A stretch of 64,000 nucleotides of DNA from JAHRVQ01 sp963976815 (GTDB lineage Bacteria; Pseudomonadota; Gammaproteobacteria; Pseudomonadales; Azotimanducaceae): positions 310,001 to 374,000 of the forward strand of contig CAXBLU010000002.1 of NCBI GenBank assembly GCA_963976815.1. The letters run 5' to 3'. The notes beneath the pieces are model-generated. The model was not told the origin of the DNA and searched no databases. It saw nothing but the letters and a program-made list of their open reading frames with translations. Each line of letters opens with the position of its first letter. Position 1 is the stretch's first letter. This document shows, one piece after another, positions 8,125-17,012 of this stretch. The position numbers and the translations under genes are program-made.

Positions 8125-9622
8125 CGGGGGACTCCTGAATAACAGGAAAATACAAATCGAAGCGTGTGCCTTCATTTAGTTTGCTAGAGACCTCAATAAT
8201 AGCGTTATGTGATCTTACGGTTCCGTAAACCGTAGCAAGACCCATTCCTGTACCTTTGCCGCTTTCTTTTGTTGTGAAGAATGGCTCGAATATTCTTGAG
8301 ATATGCCGGGGATCAATTCCGTTCCCGGTGTCAACGATGCTGGCTTTTAGAAACCATCCAGCTTCAGAGGGGCCGGTCGAAAATGCATTTTTTACTAGCC
8401 AGACATTCTCTGTTTCAAGGCTGATCTTACCCCCTTTCGGCATCGCGTCACGAGCGTTCAACCCTATATTGAGAAAAGCATTTTGGATCTGTGATGTATC
8501 ACCGGAAATAATGTCGCGTTCAGCCCGTGTATCCAATTTGACTTCGAGTACACTTCCTACGCCAAGGCGAAGGATAGATGCTACTTCGCCAAACATCTGG
8601 TTTATGGCGACGCTAGTATTTCTTGCTTCATCCTTTCGAGAGAATGTCATTAAGTCCGAAATTAAGTCTCTGGAGTTGTCGCAAGACTTAATGATCTTGT
8701 CGATATATTCAGATACCTTGGCGTCATCTGGATAATTGTCTCTTAATAAATCAGCGTTACCGAGAATAATATGCAGTTGGTTGTTGAAATCATGGGCGAT
8801 GCCTCCGGCGAGTTCTCCGATAGCTTGTAGCTTTTCTGCATGATGAAGATCTTGAGCTAATTTTCGAGATTCCAATTCGAGCTTCGATCGAGCAGTGATG
8901 TCGGAGGCGATCCGATCTCGCATTTCATTCAGAGCGAGAGTGACCTGCGACAATTCATCGCGAATATTTTTCTTTCGCCGGAGTTTGAATGGTTCTTTCG
9001 AAAGCTGTTCTAGAGAGAAACCATCAGCCCATTGTGCCATATCGATGATGTGTCTGGTGACTACACGCTGGATAATCCAAAGCATAAAAAAGGCAACAAT
9101 AAAGGTTTTGGCCGCGTTAATGCTCAGGATCTGTGCTGCCCGAGAGAGTACCCTGCGAGCGATGTTGTCCGTTGTATAGAGCACCAATAACGTACCCACA
9201 TTAAAAGGCGTGCCGGAAATCGTAACGCTCAAGGGAAATTCCGTTGACTCTAGATTGACATAATCCGTGGAGCCGACGTTTCTTTCGCGTGCTTCACCCG
9301 CAAAATCTTCAATCACCTTCAAATAGACAATATCGGTTAGTTTGAGTGCGCCCGCCATTTGTAAGCTGAGTTGTTCATCATTGAGTTCATAGAGACTGCG
9401 CGCGAGGGCGGGTACATAGCTAGATTCAATAAAACGAACGTTTTCGTTCATCTTGGCTAAATCATCCTGGTACTCAAGATAAAGCTGAAGTGAGGTGGCG
9501 ACTAAAGTGAATAGCGTGCTACAGCAGAGTATAAGGACAAGTAATCGGCGAGACAGAGCGCCGTAGAAAGTTACCGGTTTGGCTAAAGCCTCAGAATTAT
9601 CTACCTCTGTTGTTTCAGTCAT
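8111..9622 (-). CDS. Membrane sensor histidine kinase
   Basis: A 503-residue kinase. Two membrane helices (about residues 25-48 and 168-187) enclose a roughly 120-residue periplasmic sensor region. A HAMP-like linker follows (about 188-240). The phospho-acceptor is H277 in GELAGGIAHDFNNQLHIIL, the AHDFNN type of H-box seen in NtrB-like and hybrid kinases. The ATPase domain has the DTGNGID and GKGTGMGLATVYG boxes and ends near residue 500. There is no receiver domain, so a separate response regulator is needed; the NarL-type regulator at 5576-6217 fits. The downstream binding-protein gene overlaps its stop. Confidence 0.9.
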   Translation of the reverse strand: MTETTEVDNSEALAKPVTFYGALSRRLLVLILCCSTLFTLVATSLQLYLEYQDDLAKMNENVRFIESSYVPALARSLYELNDEQLSLQMAGALKLTDIVYLKVIEDFAGEARERNVGSTDYVNLESTEFPLSVTISGTPFNVGTLLVLYTTDNIARRVLSRAAQILSINAAKTFIVAFFMLWIIQRVVTRHIIDMAQWADGFSLEQLSKEPFKLRRKKNIRDELSQVTLALNEMRDRIASDITARSKLELESRKLAQDLHHAEKLQAIGELAGGIAHDFNNQLHIILGNADLLRDNYPDDAKVSEYIDKIIKSCDNSRDLISDLMTFSRKDEARNTSVAINQMFGEVASILRLGVGSVLEVKLDTRAERDIISGDTSQIQNAFLNIGLNARDAMPKGGKISLETENVWLVKNAFSTGPSEAGWFLKASIVDTGNGIDPRHISRIFEPFFTTKESGKGTGMGLATVYGTVRSHNAIIEVSSKLNEGTRFDLYFPVIQESPDENS

Positions 9623-9824
9623 CCATCGGCCAGGGCCGTGAGCATGGCTTAAGCATAGTTGACAGAAGTGTTTACAAGCAACACCTACGGGTCCAACCGG
9701 ACAATCCGTGGGGGCTATGTCTTTACGGGTTGTTGTTGTTCGGAGCTGTGTTGATGGTTTTTACTATTAGTTCTAGCTGACGATGCTTGCTAGCATAAGC
9801 CTACCCCAAAATTGACCTATTGCT

Positions 9825-11177
9825 ATGCGTTATTCAAATCGACTCTTTTTGTTACTCGTCCCCCTATTATTTTCCGTTCAACTGTTTGCTGAGCAGAAAC
9901 AGTTGGTGATTCTGCATACCAATGATTTTCACGGGCATATCTCCCAGGAAAACGAATATGCTGGCGCAGCGAGAATTGCAGCCCTGGTAAAAGAAACCCG
10001 TGCCAGATATCCCGGTGTGTTGGTCTTGGACGGGGGTGACAAGATATCCGGCACGCCGGTTTCGACCATGTTTAAGGGGGTGCCGATTTTTGAAGTGTTA
10101 AATGAAGTCGGTTATGACGCGGGTGCCCTTGGCAATCACGAGTTTGATCATGGTTACGAGCAGATCCGCAAGTTCAGGGATATAGCAAATTATCCGATTC
10201 TCGCGGCCAACGCATTTGGTCCAGACGGAGCGCTTATTGCTGATGCACCTTCACTTATCACCACGATAAATGGCATTAGGATTGGGATCATTGGGCTGAC
10301 GACCGAGACGACGCCTTACATCATTATCCCAGCCGGTAATGAGGATATTAGCTTTGCTCCAGCGGCAGAGATGCTACGGGCAATGGTCACCGCCTTAAGG
10401 CCCCAGGTAGACTTATTGTTGGTGGTGTCTCATGTTGGCCACGAGGAGGAACAGGCTCTGGCTCAAGACATTGAGGGTATTGATGTGATTATTGGCGGGC
10501 ATTCCCATACTAAGGTGCTACCGCCGGTGAAGGTGGGGGACACCTACGTTGCCCAGGCCGGATACTATGGCGCATATGTTGGCAAGATCGAATTGACGGT
10601 AGACACCGAATCAAATTCCATGACCACGTTCAAAGGTACGCTAATACCAGCTGCAGATTTACCGCCACCGGACAAAAAAGTGGAGCGGTTAGTCAAACGC
10701 TGGGAAAAGAAAGTAGCGCGTAAAGTGGATTTCAAGATCGGCACTGCGGCCCGGGACTATTCAAAGGTTGAGATGCAGCCATTCCTGCAAAAAATATTGG
10801 CGAATGCCACCGGGGCAGATTTTGGCTATTACAATATGGGCGGTATTCGAGATACCTTAAGGAAAGGCCCTATTACCGCAAGGCAAATATGGAACGTTGA
10901 ACCCTTTAGTAATCAGCTTGTGACGGTGACTGCTAAGGGCAGCATCATTAAGGCTATGCTAGCGCCGGAAGAATTCCAGGCGAAACGTGTGGCGAGTCTT
11001 GATGATAACGAGTTGTATACCGTGGCGACCAGCGACTTTGTTGCGGCCCAGGCGAAAAAAGTGGCAGGAGATGCTCTGCTGGTTGAATACAAAAGTATGT
11101 TGATGAGAGATGTCTTGATCGACTACATCAAAGAGCATGGCCTGCAAATAGAAAGCCTGGAAGCAGAGTCAGACTAA
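9825..11177 (+). CDS. Periplasmic 5'-nucleotidase / UshA-family metallophosphoesterase
   Basis: A 450-residue secreted enzyme with a signal peptide (RLFLLLVPLLFSVQLFA). Metallophosphatase motifs appear in order: HTNDFHGHI, LDGGDKISGTP, GNHEFDHG, VSHVGHEEE and GGHSHT, which supply the two-metal site. The C-terminal substrate domain (about 300-440) includes FGYYNMGGIRDTLRKGPIT and the late EPFSNQLVTV segment. The protein should hydrolyse nucleotides or related phosphoesters in the periplasm for nucleoside or phosphate recovery. It is somewhat shorter than E. coli UshA. Its stop codon overlaps that of the converging DUF885 gene by 4 bp, leaving no room for an intergenic terminator. Confidence 0.9.
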   Translation: MRYSNRLFLLLVPLLFSVQLFAEQKQLVILHTNDFHGHISQENEYAGAARIAALVKETRARYPGVLVLDGGDKISGTPVSTMFKGVPIFEVLNEVGYDAGALGNHEFDHGYEQIRKFRDIANYPILAANAFGPDGALIADAPSLITTINGIRIGIIGLTTETTPYIIIPAGNEDISFAPAAEMLRAMVTALRPQVDLLLVVSHVGHEEEQALAQDIEGIDVIIGGHSHTKVLPPVKVGDTYVAQAGYYGAYVGKIELTVDTESNSMTTFKGTLIPAADLPPPDKKVERLVKRWEKKVARKVDFKIGTAARDYSKVEMQPFLQKILANATGADFGYYNMGGIRDTLRKGPITARQIWNVEPFSNQLVTVTAKGSIIKAMLAPEEFQAKRVASLDDNELYTVATSDFVAAQAKKVAGDALLVEYKSMLMRDVLIDYIKEHGLQIESLEAESD

Positions 11178-12931
11178 ATCTGCTCTGCAATCCACTCGTC
11201 GACAATAGTTTCCAGTACCGACAGCGGTACCGAGCCGTAACTCAGCACCTCATCGTGATAGGCCTTGATGTCAAACCTGTCGCCGAGGCGCTCGGTTGCT
11301 CTCTTACGTAATTCGAGCAACTTAAGTTGGCCGAGCTTATAGGCAAGTGCTTGACCCGGATTGCCGATATAGCGATCGATTTCATTGGTAATATCAAGCT
11401 CACTTTTAGGTGCATTTTGCAAAAAGTAGTCAATGGCTTCCTGTCGCTCCCAGCCTTTGTAGTGCATGCCGGTATCAACAACCAGTCGAACGGCGCGCCA
11501 CATATCGTAGGTTAGTTGGCCAAACCGCGAGTAGGGGTCTTTATACATGCCAAGATCATAACCAAGCCTTTCGCTATAGAGCCCCCAGCCTTCGGTAAAG
11601 GCGGTAAATCCGCCGTAACGGCGGAAATTTGGCATCTCCTCCAACTCTTGTTGGAGTGCTATCTGCAAATGGTGGCCCGGTACGGCTTCGTGTACCGATA
11701 GAACTTCCATCTCCCATTTAGGACGGGTTTCGGGTTTGTATAAGTTGACATAGTAGTAGCCAGCGCGGCTTCCGTCCGCTGCTGGACGGGTGTAGTAAGC
11801 GGTGGTGGTATCAGGTGCTACTGCATCTGGGATCTTCTTAAGTCCATAAGGCATTCTGGGTAGTTTGCCGAACAAATGAACCAGTTCTGGATCAATACGT
11901 TTTGTGATAGCAAGATAGGCGTCGAATAAAGCTTCAGGTGAATCGTAATAGTACTTTTTGTCCGTTCGTAAATGGGTAAAGAACTCCTGGAGTGATCCTG
12001 AGAAACCGACCTCTTTCATGACGGCGCGCATTTCATTTTTGTTTCTCGCAACTTCAGCTAATCCAAGATTATGTACTTCTTCAGGGGTCATGCTGGTGGT
12101 GGTATACCGTCGAACGAGATGCTCGTAATAGGCTTTCCCATTAGGTAGTGTCGATGTACCGATGTCTGTTCTGCTGGCGGGGAGATAGGTATTGGTGAAA
12201 TATTCGTTGAGACGGTGGTAAGCGGGTATGACGGTTTGTTGAATAACTTGTTTCGCTTTGGTCCTCAGTCTGGACTTGTCAGCCTCACTAAAAGAGTTGG
12301 GCATGTCGCTAAAGGGTTTGTAAAAGGGACTGAGTTCGGGGTTTGTGACAAGCTGCCGTTTGATCTGTGCAGGCACCCGCTGCATAAGCACAGCAGGGGG
12401 CATTAGCCCTTCTTTGCGGCCTTGTTCCATTAGCTGAATCGTCTGGCTCATGGGTAGGTCTAGCTTCTCCAGGCGCGCAAGCCAATCATCATAATCGCTG
12501 ACTTCTCTCATCCTGATGCGATTGCCGGTTTCGTCGAGAGTCTGGATGCCGCCACGATGACTAATGGGCATCAAATGGGCTTTAAACTGCGCACTCTCAA
12601 CCCGGTCTGAAAATCGTTGTTCGAACAACTGGTAATTCAATTTGTCCGTCTTCGAAAGCAGTTCTGTGTCGATTGACTGCAGATCTTTTAAAGCCTCGAG
12701 GTCCCCGCCTTCTCTCTGACGATATGCTGAAGGCGTCAGGTCCTGCCAGTCCTGGTTAAATCTTCTATCACCAAGGTAGGAGGCACGAACTGGATTTTGC
12801 TGCAATCGCCGCTCCCAATGCTTATCAAAGATACTATGTAGTTTGGCAGCCTCCGGGTCTGTGGCAGTAACCCCGGCAAGACTGATACTTGAGGTGAGGA
12901 ACAAAAAAATGCTGAGACAAAATTTCTTCAA
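11174..12931 (-). CDS. DUF885 family secreted metallopeptidase-like protein
   Basis: A 585-residue protein with a signal peptide (MKKFCLSIFLFLTSSISLAG). The DUF885 hallmark HEAVPGHH starts at residue 414 and TEGW lies near residue 446, giving a likely zinc site of two histidines and a downstream glutamate. The remainder is largely helical as expected of the family. Members are widespread in proteobacteria with few characterised; a carboxypeptidase-like role in the periplasm is the usual inference. It converges on the 5'-nucleotidase gene, and a small lipoprotein gene lies upstream on the same strand, 29 bp away. Confidence 0.85.
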   Translation of the reverse strand: MKKFCLSIFLFLTSSISLAGVTATDPEAAKLHSIFDKHWERRLQQNPVRASYLGDRRFNQDWQDLTPSAYRQREGGDLEALKDLQSIDTELLSKTDKLNYQLFEQRFSDRVESAQFKAHLMPISHRGGIQTLDETGNRIRMREVSDYDDWLARLEKLDLPMSQTIQLMEQGRKEGLMPPAVLMQRVPAQIKRQLVTNPELSPFYKPFSDMPNSFSEADKSRLRTKAKQVIQQTVIPAYHRLNEYFTNTYLPASRTDIGTSTLPNGKAYYEHLVRRYTTTSMTPEEVHNLGLAEVARNKNEMRAVMKEVGFSGSLQEFFTHLRTDKKYYYDSPEALFDAYLAITKRIDPELVHLFGKLPRMPYGLKKIPDAVAPDTTTAYYTRPAADGSRAGYYYVNLYKPETRPKWEMEVLSVHEAVPGHHLQIALQQELEEMPNFRRYGGFTAFTEGWGLYSERLGYDLGMYKDPYSRFGQLTYDMWRAVRLVVDTGMHYKGWERQEAIDYFLQNAPKSELDITNEIDRYIGNPGQALAYKLGQLKLLELRKRATERLGDRFDIKAYHDEVLSYGSVPLSVLETIVDEWIAEQI

Positions 12932-12960
12932 TGGGTGCCATCCAAAGTCGGGAGTTCAGT

Positions 12961-13239
12961 TTAGTTTTCGCCACTCGACGAGTTGGTACTACCGGACATG
13001 ATATTGCCCATAGTACGTTGAGCGTCTTCTAGCTCTGCTTTTATTTGGGTCACGGTGCGACATCGCTTTTTCTTAATAAACGTACCGGTGTCCTTGACGT
13101 ACTTACAGATGATTTTATCACCTTCTTCGGCCGTTTGATTATGTGCTTTCACCTGTGCGGCCAGATAATCGGGCTTGTCGTCGCTCGAAGCGCAGGCGGC
13201 GAGGGTCAAACTGAGACAGAGTACAGTTAGCATTTTCAT
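12961..13239 (-). CDS. Small lipoprotein
   Basis: A 92-residue protein beginning MKMLTVLCLSLTLAAC|ASSDDKP, with a clear lipobox (LAAC) after a short hydrophobic stretch. AAGGGGG lies about 6 nt before the ATG. The mature part is charged, has two more cysteines (IICKYVKDTG, KKRCRTVTQIKAELEDAQRTMG) and an NSSSG-type tail. No family is recognised. It lies upstream of the DUF885 gene on the same strand and may share its transcript. Confidence 0.7.
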   Translation of the reverse strand: MKMLTVLCLSLTLAACASSDDKPDYLAAQVKAHNQTAEEGDKIICKYVKDTGTFIKKKRCRTVTQIKAELEDAQRTMGNIMSGSTNSSSGEN

Positions 13240-13406
13240 ATGAATCCCCCTTACTTTTTGATGTTCTTGCGTTATAGCAGCCTTTTATAAACGTGATTGT
13301 TCTGTAAACCAAACAAAATGCTAATATATGTTGTCGGAATTGGTGAAATTTCGCACATAGGTTGCCGCTAGGTTTATCATCACCCGAAACCAAATGAGGA
13401 TTGTCT

Positions 13407-15377
13407 GTGTCAGAAAATGAAACCAAACAACGGGTCCCGACGCAAACCAGCCCCTCCGGGAATCCGCTAAGTGAACCCTGTGTAATGGTGATTTTTGGTG
13501 CTTCGGGGGATTTGACCAAGCGTCTATTAGTCCCTGCGCTTTATAACCTTGTTTGCGATGATCTGCTGTCGCCAAATTTTGCAGTCCTTGGAACGGGTCG
13601 GAGTGAAATATCCAACGAGGATTTTAGGGTCAGTATGGCGAGCGAAGACAATGGCTTGCGCGCGTTCCACACGAGAAACTCATTTGATGAGGATGCCTGT
13701 GACGAGTTGCTATCCAGATTCCATTTCGAAAGCGCAAATATTGATGTCGAAGGTTTTACGCGCTTGAAGGAGACTGTCCAGTCTCTTGACGAGAAGTTCA
13801 ACGCCGGCGGCAATGTCCTGTTCTATTTTGCCATGGCGCCAAGATTTTTCGGCTCCATTTGTGAAAACCTATTCAAGGCTGGTTTTCAAGATGGTGAGGG
13901 TTGGAAACGCATTATTGTCGAGAAGCCCTTTGGTAATGATCTTCAATCTGCCCTGGATCTGAATGCACAAATTCTTCAGTACTGGAGGGAAGATCAGATT
14001 TATCGGGTTGACCACTATCTTGGCAAAGAGACCGTTCAGAATTTGTTGGCGTTCCGGTTTTCCAATGGAATGTTTGAACCTTTATGGAATAAACAGCATA
14101 TCGACAATATCCAATTTAATGTTTGTGAGTCGGTGGATGTTAAAGGTCGGGGTGGCTACTACGATCACTCCGGGGTTTTGCGGGACATGATGCAAAACCA
14201 TATGTTCCAGATGCTGTCTTATATTTGTATGGAGCCGCCTAGTTCCTTTGATGCCGATGCCATTCGCAACGAGAAGGCTAAGGTGCTTGAGTCCGTCAGA
14301 ATCTACGACGAGGCGGGCGTGGAGGAAAATGTTGTTCGGGGTCAATATGGACCGTCTTTTGATGCGTCTGGAAATGAAGTGAAGCCCGGTTATCGCAGTG
14401 AGGCGGATGTAAATCCTCTGTCCAATACGGAAACTTTTGCGGCTGCAAAATTACAAATCGATAACTGGCGGTGGCAGGGTGTGCCGATTTATCTGCGCTC
14501 AGGAAAAGCGCTATGGAAGCGCGGTACAGAAATTGTGATCGAATTTAAGAAGCCGCCGGAGAAAATATTTAAGGGCACCAGCGTGGTTGATTTGGATGCT
14601 AATCGATTGGTTTTTCATATCCAGCCCTACCAGGGCATAGAGTTAATGTTCCAGGCTAAAACACCTGGCCCTACGATTCAGTTGCAAAGTGTCGATATGA
14701 ATTTTGACTATGGGGATGCATTCAACGCCTCTCGATACACGGGATATGAGGTCATGATTTATGCGTGTTCCCGGGGTGATGCAACGTTATTTTCCCGGGG
14801 GGATCTGGTGGAAGCTGCCTGGCGCATCGCCCAACCGATATTGGATTATTGGTCGACAACCCCGGCGATAGATTTTCCAAATTATAGTCGCAGTTCCTGG
14901 GGGCCAAAGTCTGCCTACGAACTATTGGAACGGGATGGGCGGCGATGGTTTGAGGTGGTCACCTCCGATGTCCTCGAGCAGTCACTATTGTTTAAGGGGG
15001 CGGAGCCTTTCCTCCTAAATGCTGTGATATTGGCGATGCAGTCCGTTAGCAAAGAGGCGGGGGACGTTATTATCAAGCGGGGTGATGTCACCGATGATAT
15101 GTACTTGATCTGCCGGGGAGAAGTTGAGGTGCTCGACAGCGAAAGTCAGGTTGTCAGCGAAATGAAAGATGGTAATTTTTTTGGTGAGATTGGTTTGTTA
15201 TTGGCAACCGCCAGAACGGCAACGGTCCGGGCAAAAACACGCTGTGATTTGTTTGTCCTGAGGAAGTCACATTTCAGCCGGATTCTCCGAGAACACCCAC
15301 AATTCGCCGAGAGCATGATGCAAGTGGCCAAGGAGCGATATGATCTTGCGGTGTCCCTGGGCGATTTAATCGAATAG
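13407..15377 (+). CDS. zwf: Glucose-6-phosphate dehydrogenase fused to a C-terminal cyclic-nucleotide-binding domain
   Basis: A 656-residue protein; the family is normally about 490. Start chosen at GTG 13407 because GAGGA lies 6 nt upstream; a TTG at 13401 abuts that site. Residues about 24-505 are G6PDH: GASGDLTKR dinucleotide loop near 31, VEKPFGND near 172, the substrate-binding RVDHYLGKE with H203, and the catalytic-base region RDMMQNH with H265. Residues about 535-645 are a CAP_ED domain: GDVIIKRGDVTDDMYLICRGEVEV, then the phosphate-binding cassette FFGEIGLLLATARTATV with the expected Glu and Arg. The enzyme makes 6-phosphogluconolactone and NADPH; the added domain suggests control by a cyclic nucleotide, which is inference. 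No pgl, edd or gnd gene is adjacent. Confidence 0.93.
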   Translation: MSENETKQRVPTQTSPSGNPLSEPCVMVIFGASGDLTKRLLVPALYNLVCDDLLSPNFAVLGTGRSEISNEDFRVSMASEDNGLRAFHTRNSFDEDACDELLSRFHFESANIDVEGFTRLKETVQSLDEKFNAGGNVLFYFAMAPRFFGSICENLFKAGFQDGEGWKRIIVEKPFGNDLQSALDLNAQILQYWREDQIYRVDHYLGKETVQNLLAFRFSNGMFEPLWNKQHIDNIQFNVCESVDVKGRGGYYDHSGVLRDMMQNHMFQMLSYICMEPPSSFDADAIRNEKAKVLESVRIYDEAGVEENVVRGQYGPSFDASGNEVKPGYRSEADVNPLSNTETFAAAKLQIDNWRWQGVPIYLRSGKALWKRGTEIVIEFKKPPEKIFKGTSVVDLDANRLVFHIQPYQGIELMFQAKTPGPTIQLQSVDMNFDYGDAFNASRYTGYEVMIYACSRGDATLFSRGDLVEAAWRIAQPILDYWSTTPAIDFPNYSRSSWGPKSAYELLERDGRRWFEVVTSDVLEQSLLFKGAEPFLLNAVILAMQSVSKEAGDVIIKRGDVTDDMYLICRGEVEVLDSESQVVSEMKDGNFFGEIGLLLATARTATVRAKTRCDLFVLRKSHFSRILREHPQFAESMMQVAKERYDLAVSLGDLIE

Positions 15378-15413
15378 GGACACCGGTTAAAGCCTTGGTT
15401 GGTTTTCCCTGCG

Positions 15414-16646
15414 TTACGGTTCAGTTTTTGTTTGTGTCTTTTTTAGTAGTGCTGACCGATAAAGGAGAATTGCTGGCACCAGTGCAAAAGTGGCAACGAT
15501 TAACGCAGCCTTAATCGAATAGAACTTACCGATCGCGCCCAGAACCGGGCCGCCGCCCACCTGTCCAATACCGTCAGCCTGAGCCTGGATCGAAAAGACG
15601 GTTGCGCGAGTTGAAGATTTAAGGTTTTGATTCAGCCAGATTGTTGTCAGCGGCCCCTTAATGGTGCGAAGTATTGCGATGCCAAAATAACTCAAAATCG
15701 CCATGTAAAAATTTCCTGCCATTGCGAAGGCAAATACACAGGCAACAAGGAGCGCGCTGGCAAACGTTAGGATAATCACTACCCGGTGATAATCAGAAGT
15801 GTCGACAAATCGACGTACGCAGGTAAGTGCTAAAAATGCACCGATAGTGGCACCTGCACCCATCACTCCCCACCAGATCACCGAGTCCATACCTGAGATT
15901 AGTGGAAATTCAAAAGACTCGATGAGAAACGGCGCATTTAAGCGGTCGTAGCCTTCGCTAAACATACCTTCAAAAAATGCAATGGCTAGAATTGTTAGCA
16001 GTACCGGGCTCTGTCGAATAAGGCTGACCCCGGATGCGAAGGTAAATTTCATTTGGTGCCAGGAAGATCTCTCGTCGACATTTAGCGGCTGGTAGTTTTT
16101 CTCATCCATAAAAATCAGGGAAAAAACACCCAGGCCAACAAGCCCCAGGCTGCCAACAACGATCGGTAAAGCAAGATCAACCATAGCAAGAACAACGCAA
16201 AGGGTGATGCCGGTGAGCATACCTATCTGACCAATCTGGCTGGCGAGGATAAAAGACCTATTTGCACGCTCGACGCCAATTTCGTCCGATATCCATGCCT
16301 GGCTAGCGCCACTTAGAAAAGTGAAACCGATGCCCCAGATTACCTGGCTCAGCAGAATCATTTCAAAGCTCGGGAAGAAGGCGATGAGCCCATATCCAAG
16401 ACCCGTCATCACATAGCCGATTATCATAGATAAACGGCGACTATAGACATCAGCAACAACGCCGGTTGGAATTTCAAATAAGAAGGTCGAGAGTTCTAAA
16501 ATGGTGCCAACAAGCACCATTTGCAGTGGATCAAGGCCGGCCACGGTCACCATATACACCATCGAAACGGTGACCATGAGTGCCCAACAAACTCTGAAGT
16601 AAAAAGCAGTACCTAGGAAAAACCTGTAGCTATCAATTTTTTTCAA
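15414..16646 (-). CDS. Major facilitator superfamily transporter
   Basis: A 410-residue integral membrane protein with about twelve hydrophobic helices. The loop after helix 2 has GVVADVYSRRLSMIIGYV, the usual MFS motif A (GxxxDxxxRR). The start is TTG at 16646, supported by AAGGA 7-8 nt upstream; the N terminus MKKIDSYRFFLGTAFYFRV then enters helix 1. The pattern resembles drug or small-molecule exporters of the DHA class, but the substrate cannot be told. It converges on the G6PDH gene with 36 bp between stops. Confidence 0.87.
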   Translation of the reverse strand: MKKIDSYRFFLGTAFYFRVCWALMVTVSMVYMVTVAGLDPLQMVLVGTILELSTFLFEIPTGVVADVYSRRLSMIIGYVMTGLGYGLIAFFPSFEMILLSQVIWGIGFTFLSGASQAWISDEIGVERANRSFILASQIGQIGMLTGITLCVVLAMVDLALPIVVGSLGLVGLGVFSLIFMDEKNYQPLNVDERSSWHQMKFTFASGVSLIRQSPVLLTILAIAFFEGMFSEGYDRLNAPFLIESFEFPLISGMDSVIWWGVMGAGATIGAFLALTCVRRFVDTSDYHRVVIILTFASALLVACVFAFAMAGNFYMAILSYFGIAILRTIKGPLTTIWLNQNLKSSTRATVFSIQAQADGIGQVGGGPVLGAIGKFYSIKAALIVATFALVPAILLYRSALLKKTQTKTEP

Positions 16647-16947
16647 GATGAATTCCTTTTGGACCGTTATTCAACAGTCTTTTTAAGGTGCGAACGTGAA
16701 CGTAGGCGCTCGCTGGCCATCTTAAAAGAGGGTTCTTAATTTATGCCTGACACAATGGTGGAAATAATGCCGGCAAAAGAAACGTCTGAGTTAGCCTAAC
16801 GATGCGATTGAGGAGGAGTTTGGCTTCATGATTGATGTCCTTGTTAGGCTAGGGGTTGTTGGATAGTAGGCGATCACTGCGATTGAGGCAACCTTCGACT
16901 TTCAGCGCGGTTTTTTTATACTAGGTGAATAGGAGTATAGTTTTTAG
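16647..16947. other. Non-coding gap with inverted and direct repeats
   Basis: No credible gene here. It holds a 9-bp inverted repeat TAGCCTAAC (16792-16800) / GTTAGGCTA (16843-16851) around a 42-nt spacer, and an 11-bp direct repeat TGCGATTGAGG at 16803-16813 and 16878-16888. A run of seven Ts at about 16912-16918 follows without a clear stem. The region must carry promoters for the MFS gene (left) and the kinase-like gene (right). Confidence 0.4.
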
Positions 16948-17012
16948 CTAATGTATCCGTCTAATGTATCCATCTAGTGTAATTATCTAATGCAACCATT
17001 TAATGCAACCAG
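16948..17012 (+). repeat. Five 13-bp tandem repeats spanning the start of the LPS-kinase-like gene
   Basis: Five head-to-tail units of about CTAATGTATCCAT: CTAATGTATCCGT, CTAATGTATCCAT, CTAGTGTAATTAT, CTAATGCAACCAT, TTAATGCAACCAG. The last unit supplies the ATG at 17003. Units 1, 2 and 4 are nearly identical. Since 13 is not a multiple of three, a change in copy number would alter leader length and could change the frame of upstream ATGs. Confidence 0.85.

Noticed and set aside
16948..17012. CRISPR-like array
   Set aside because: The units are only 13 bp, head-to-tail without unique spacers, and no cas gene is present.
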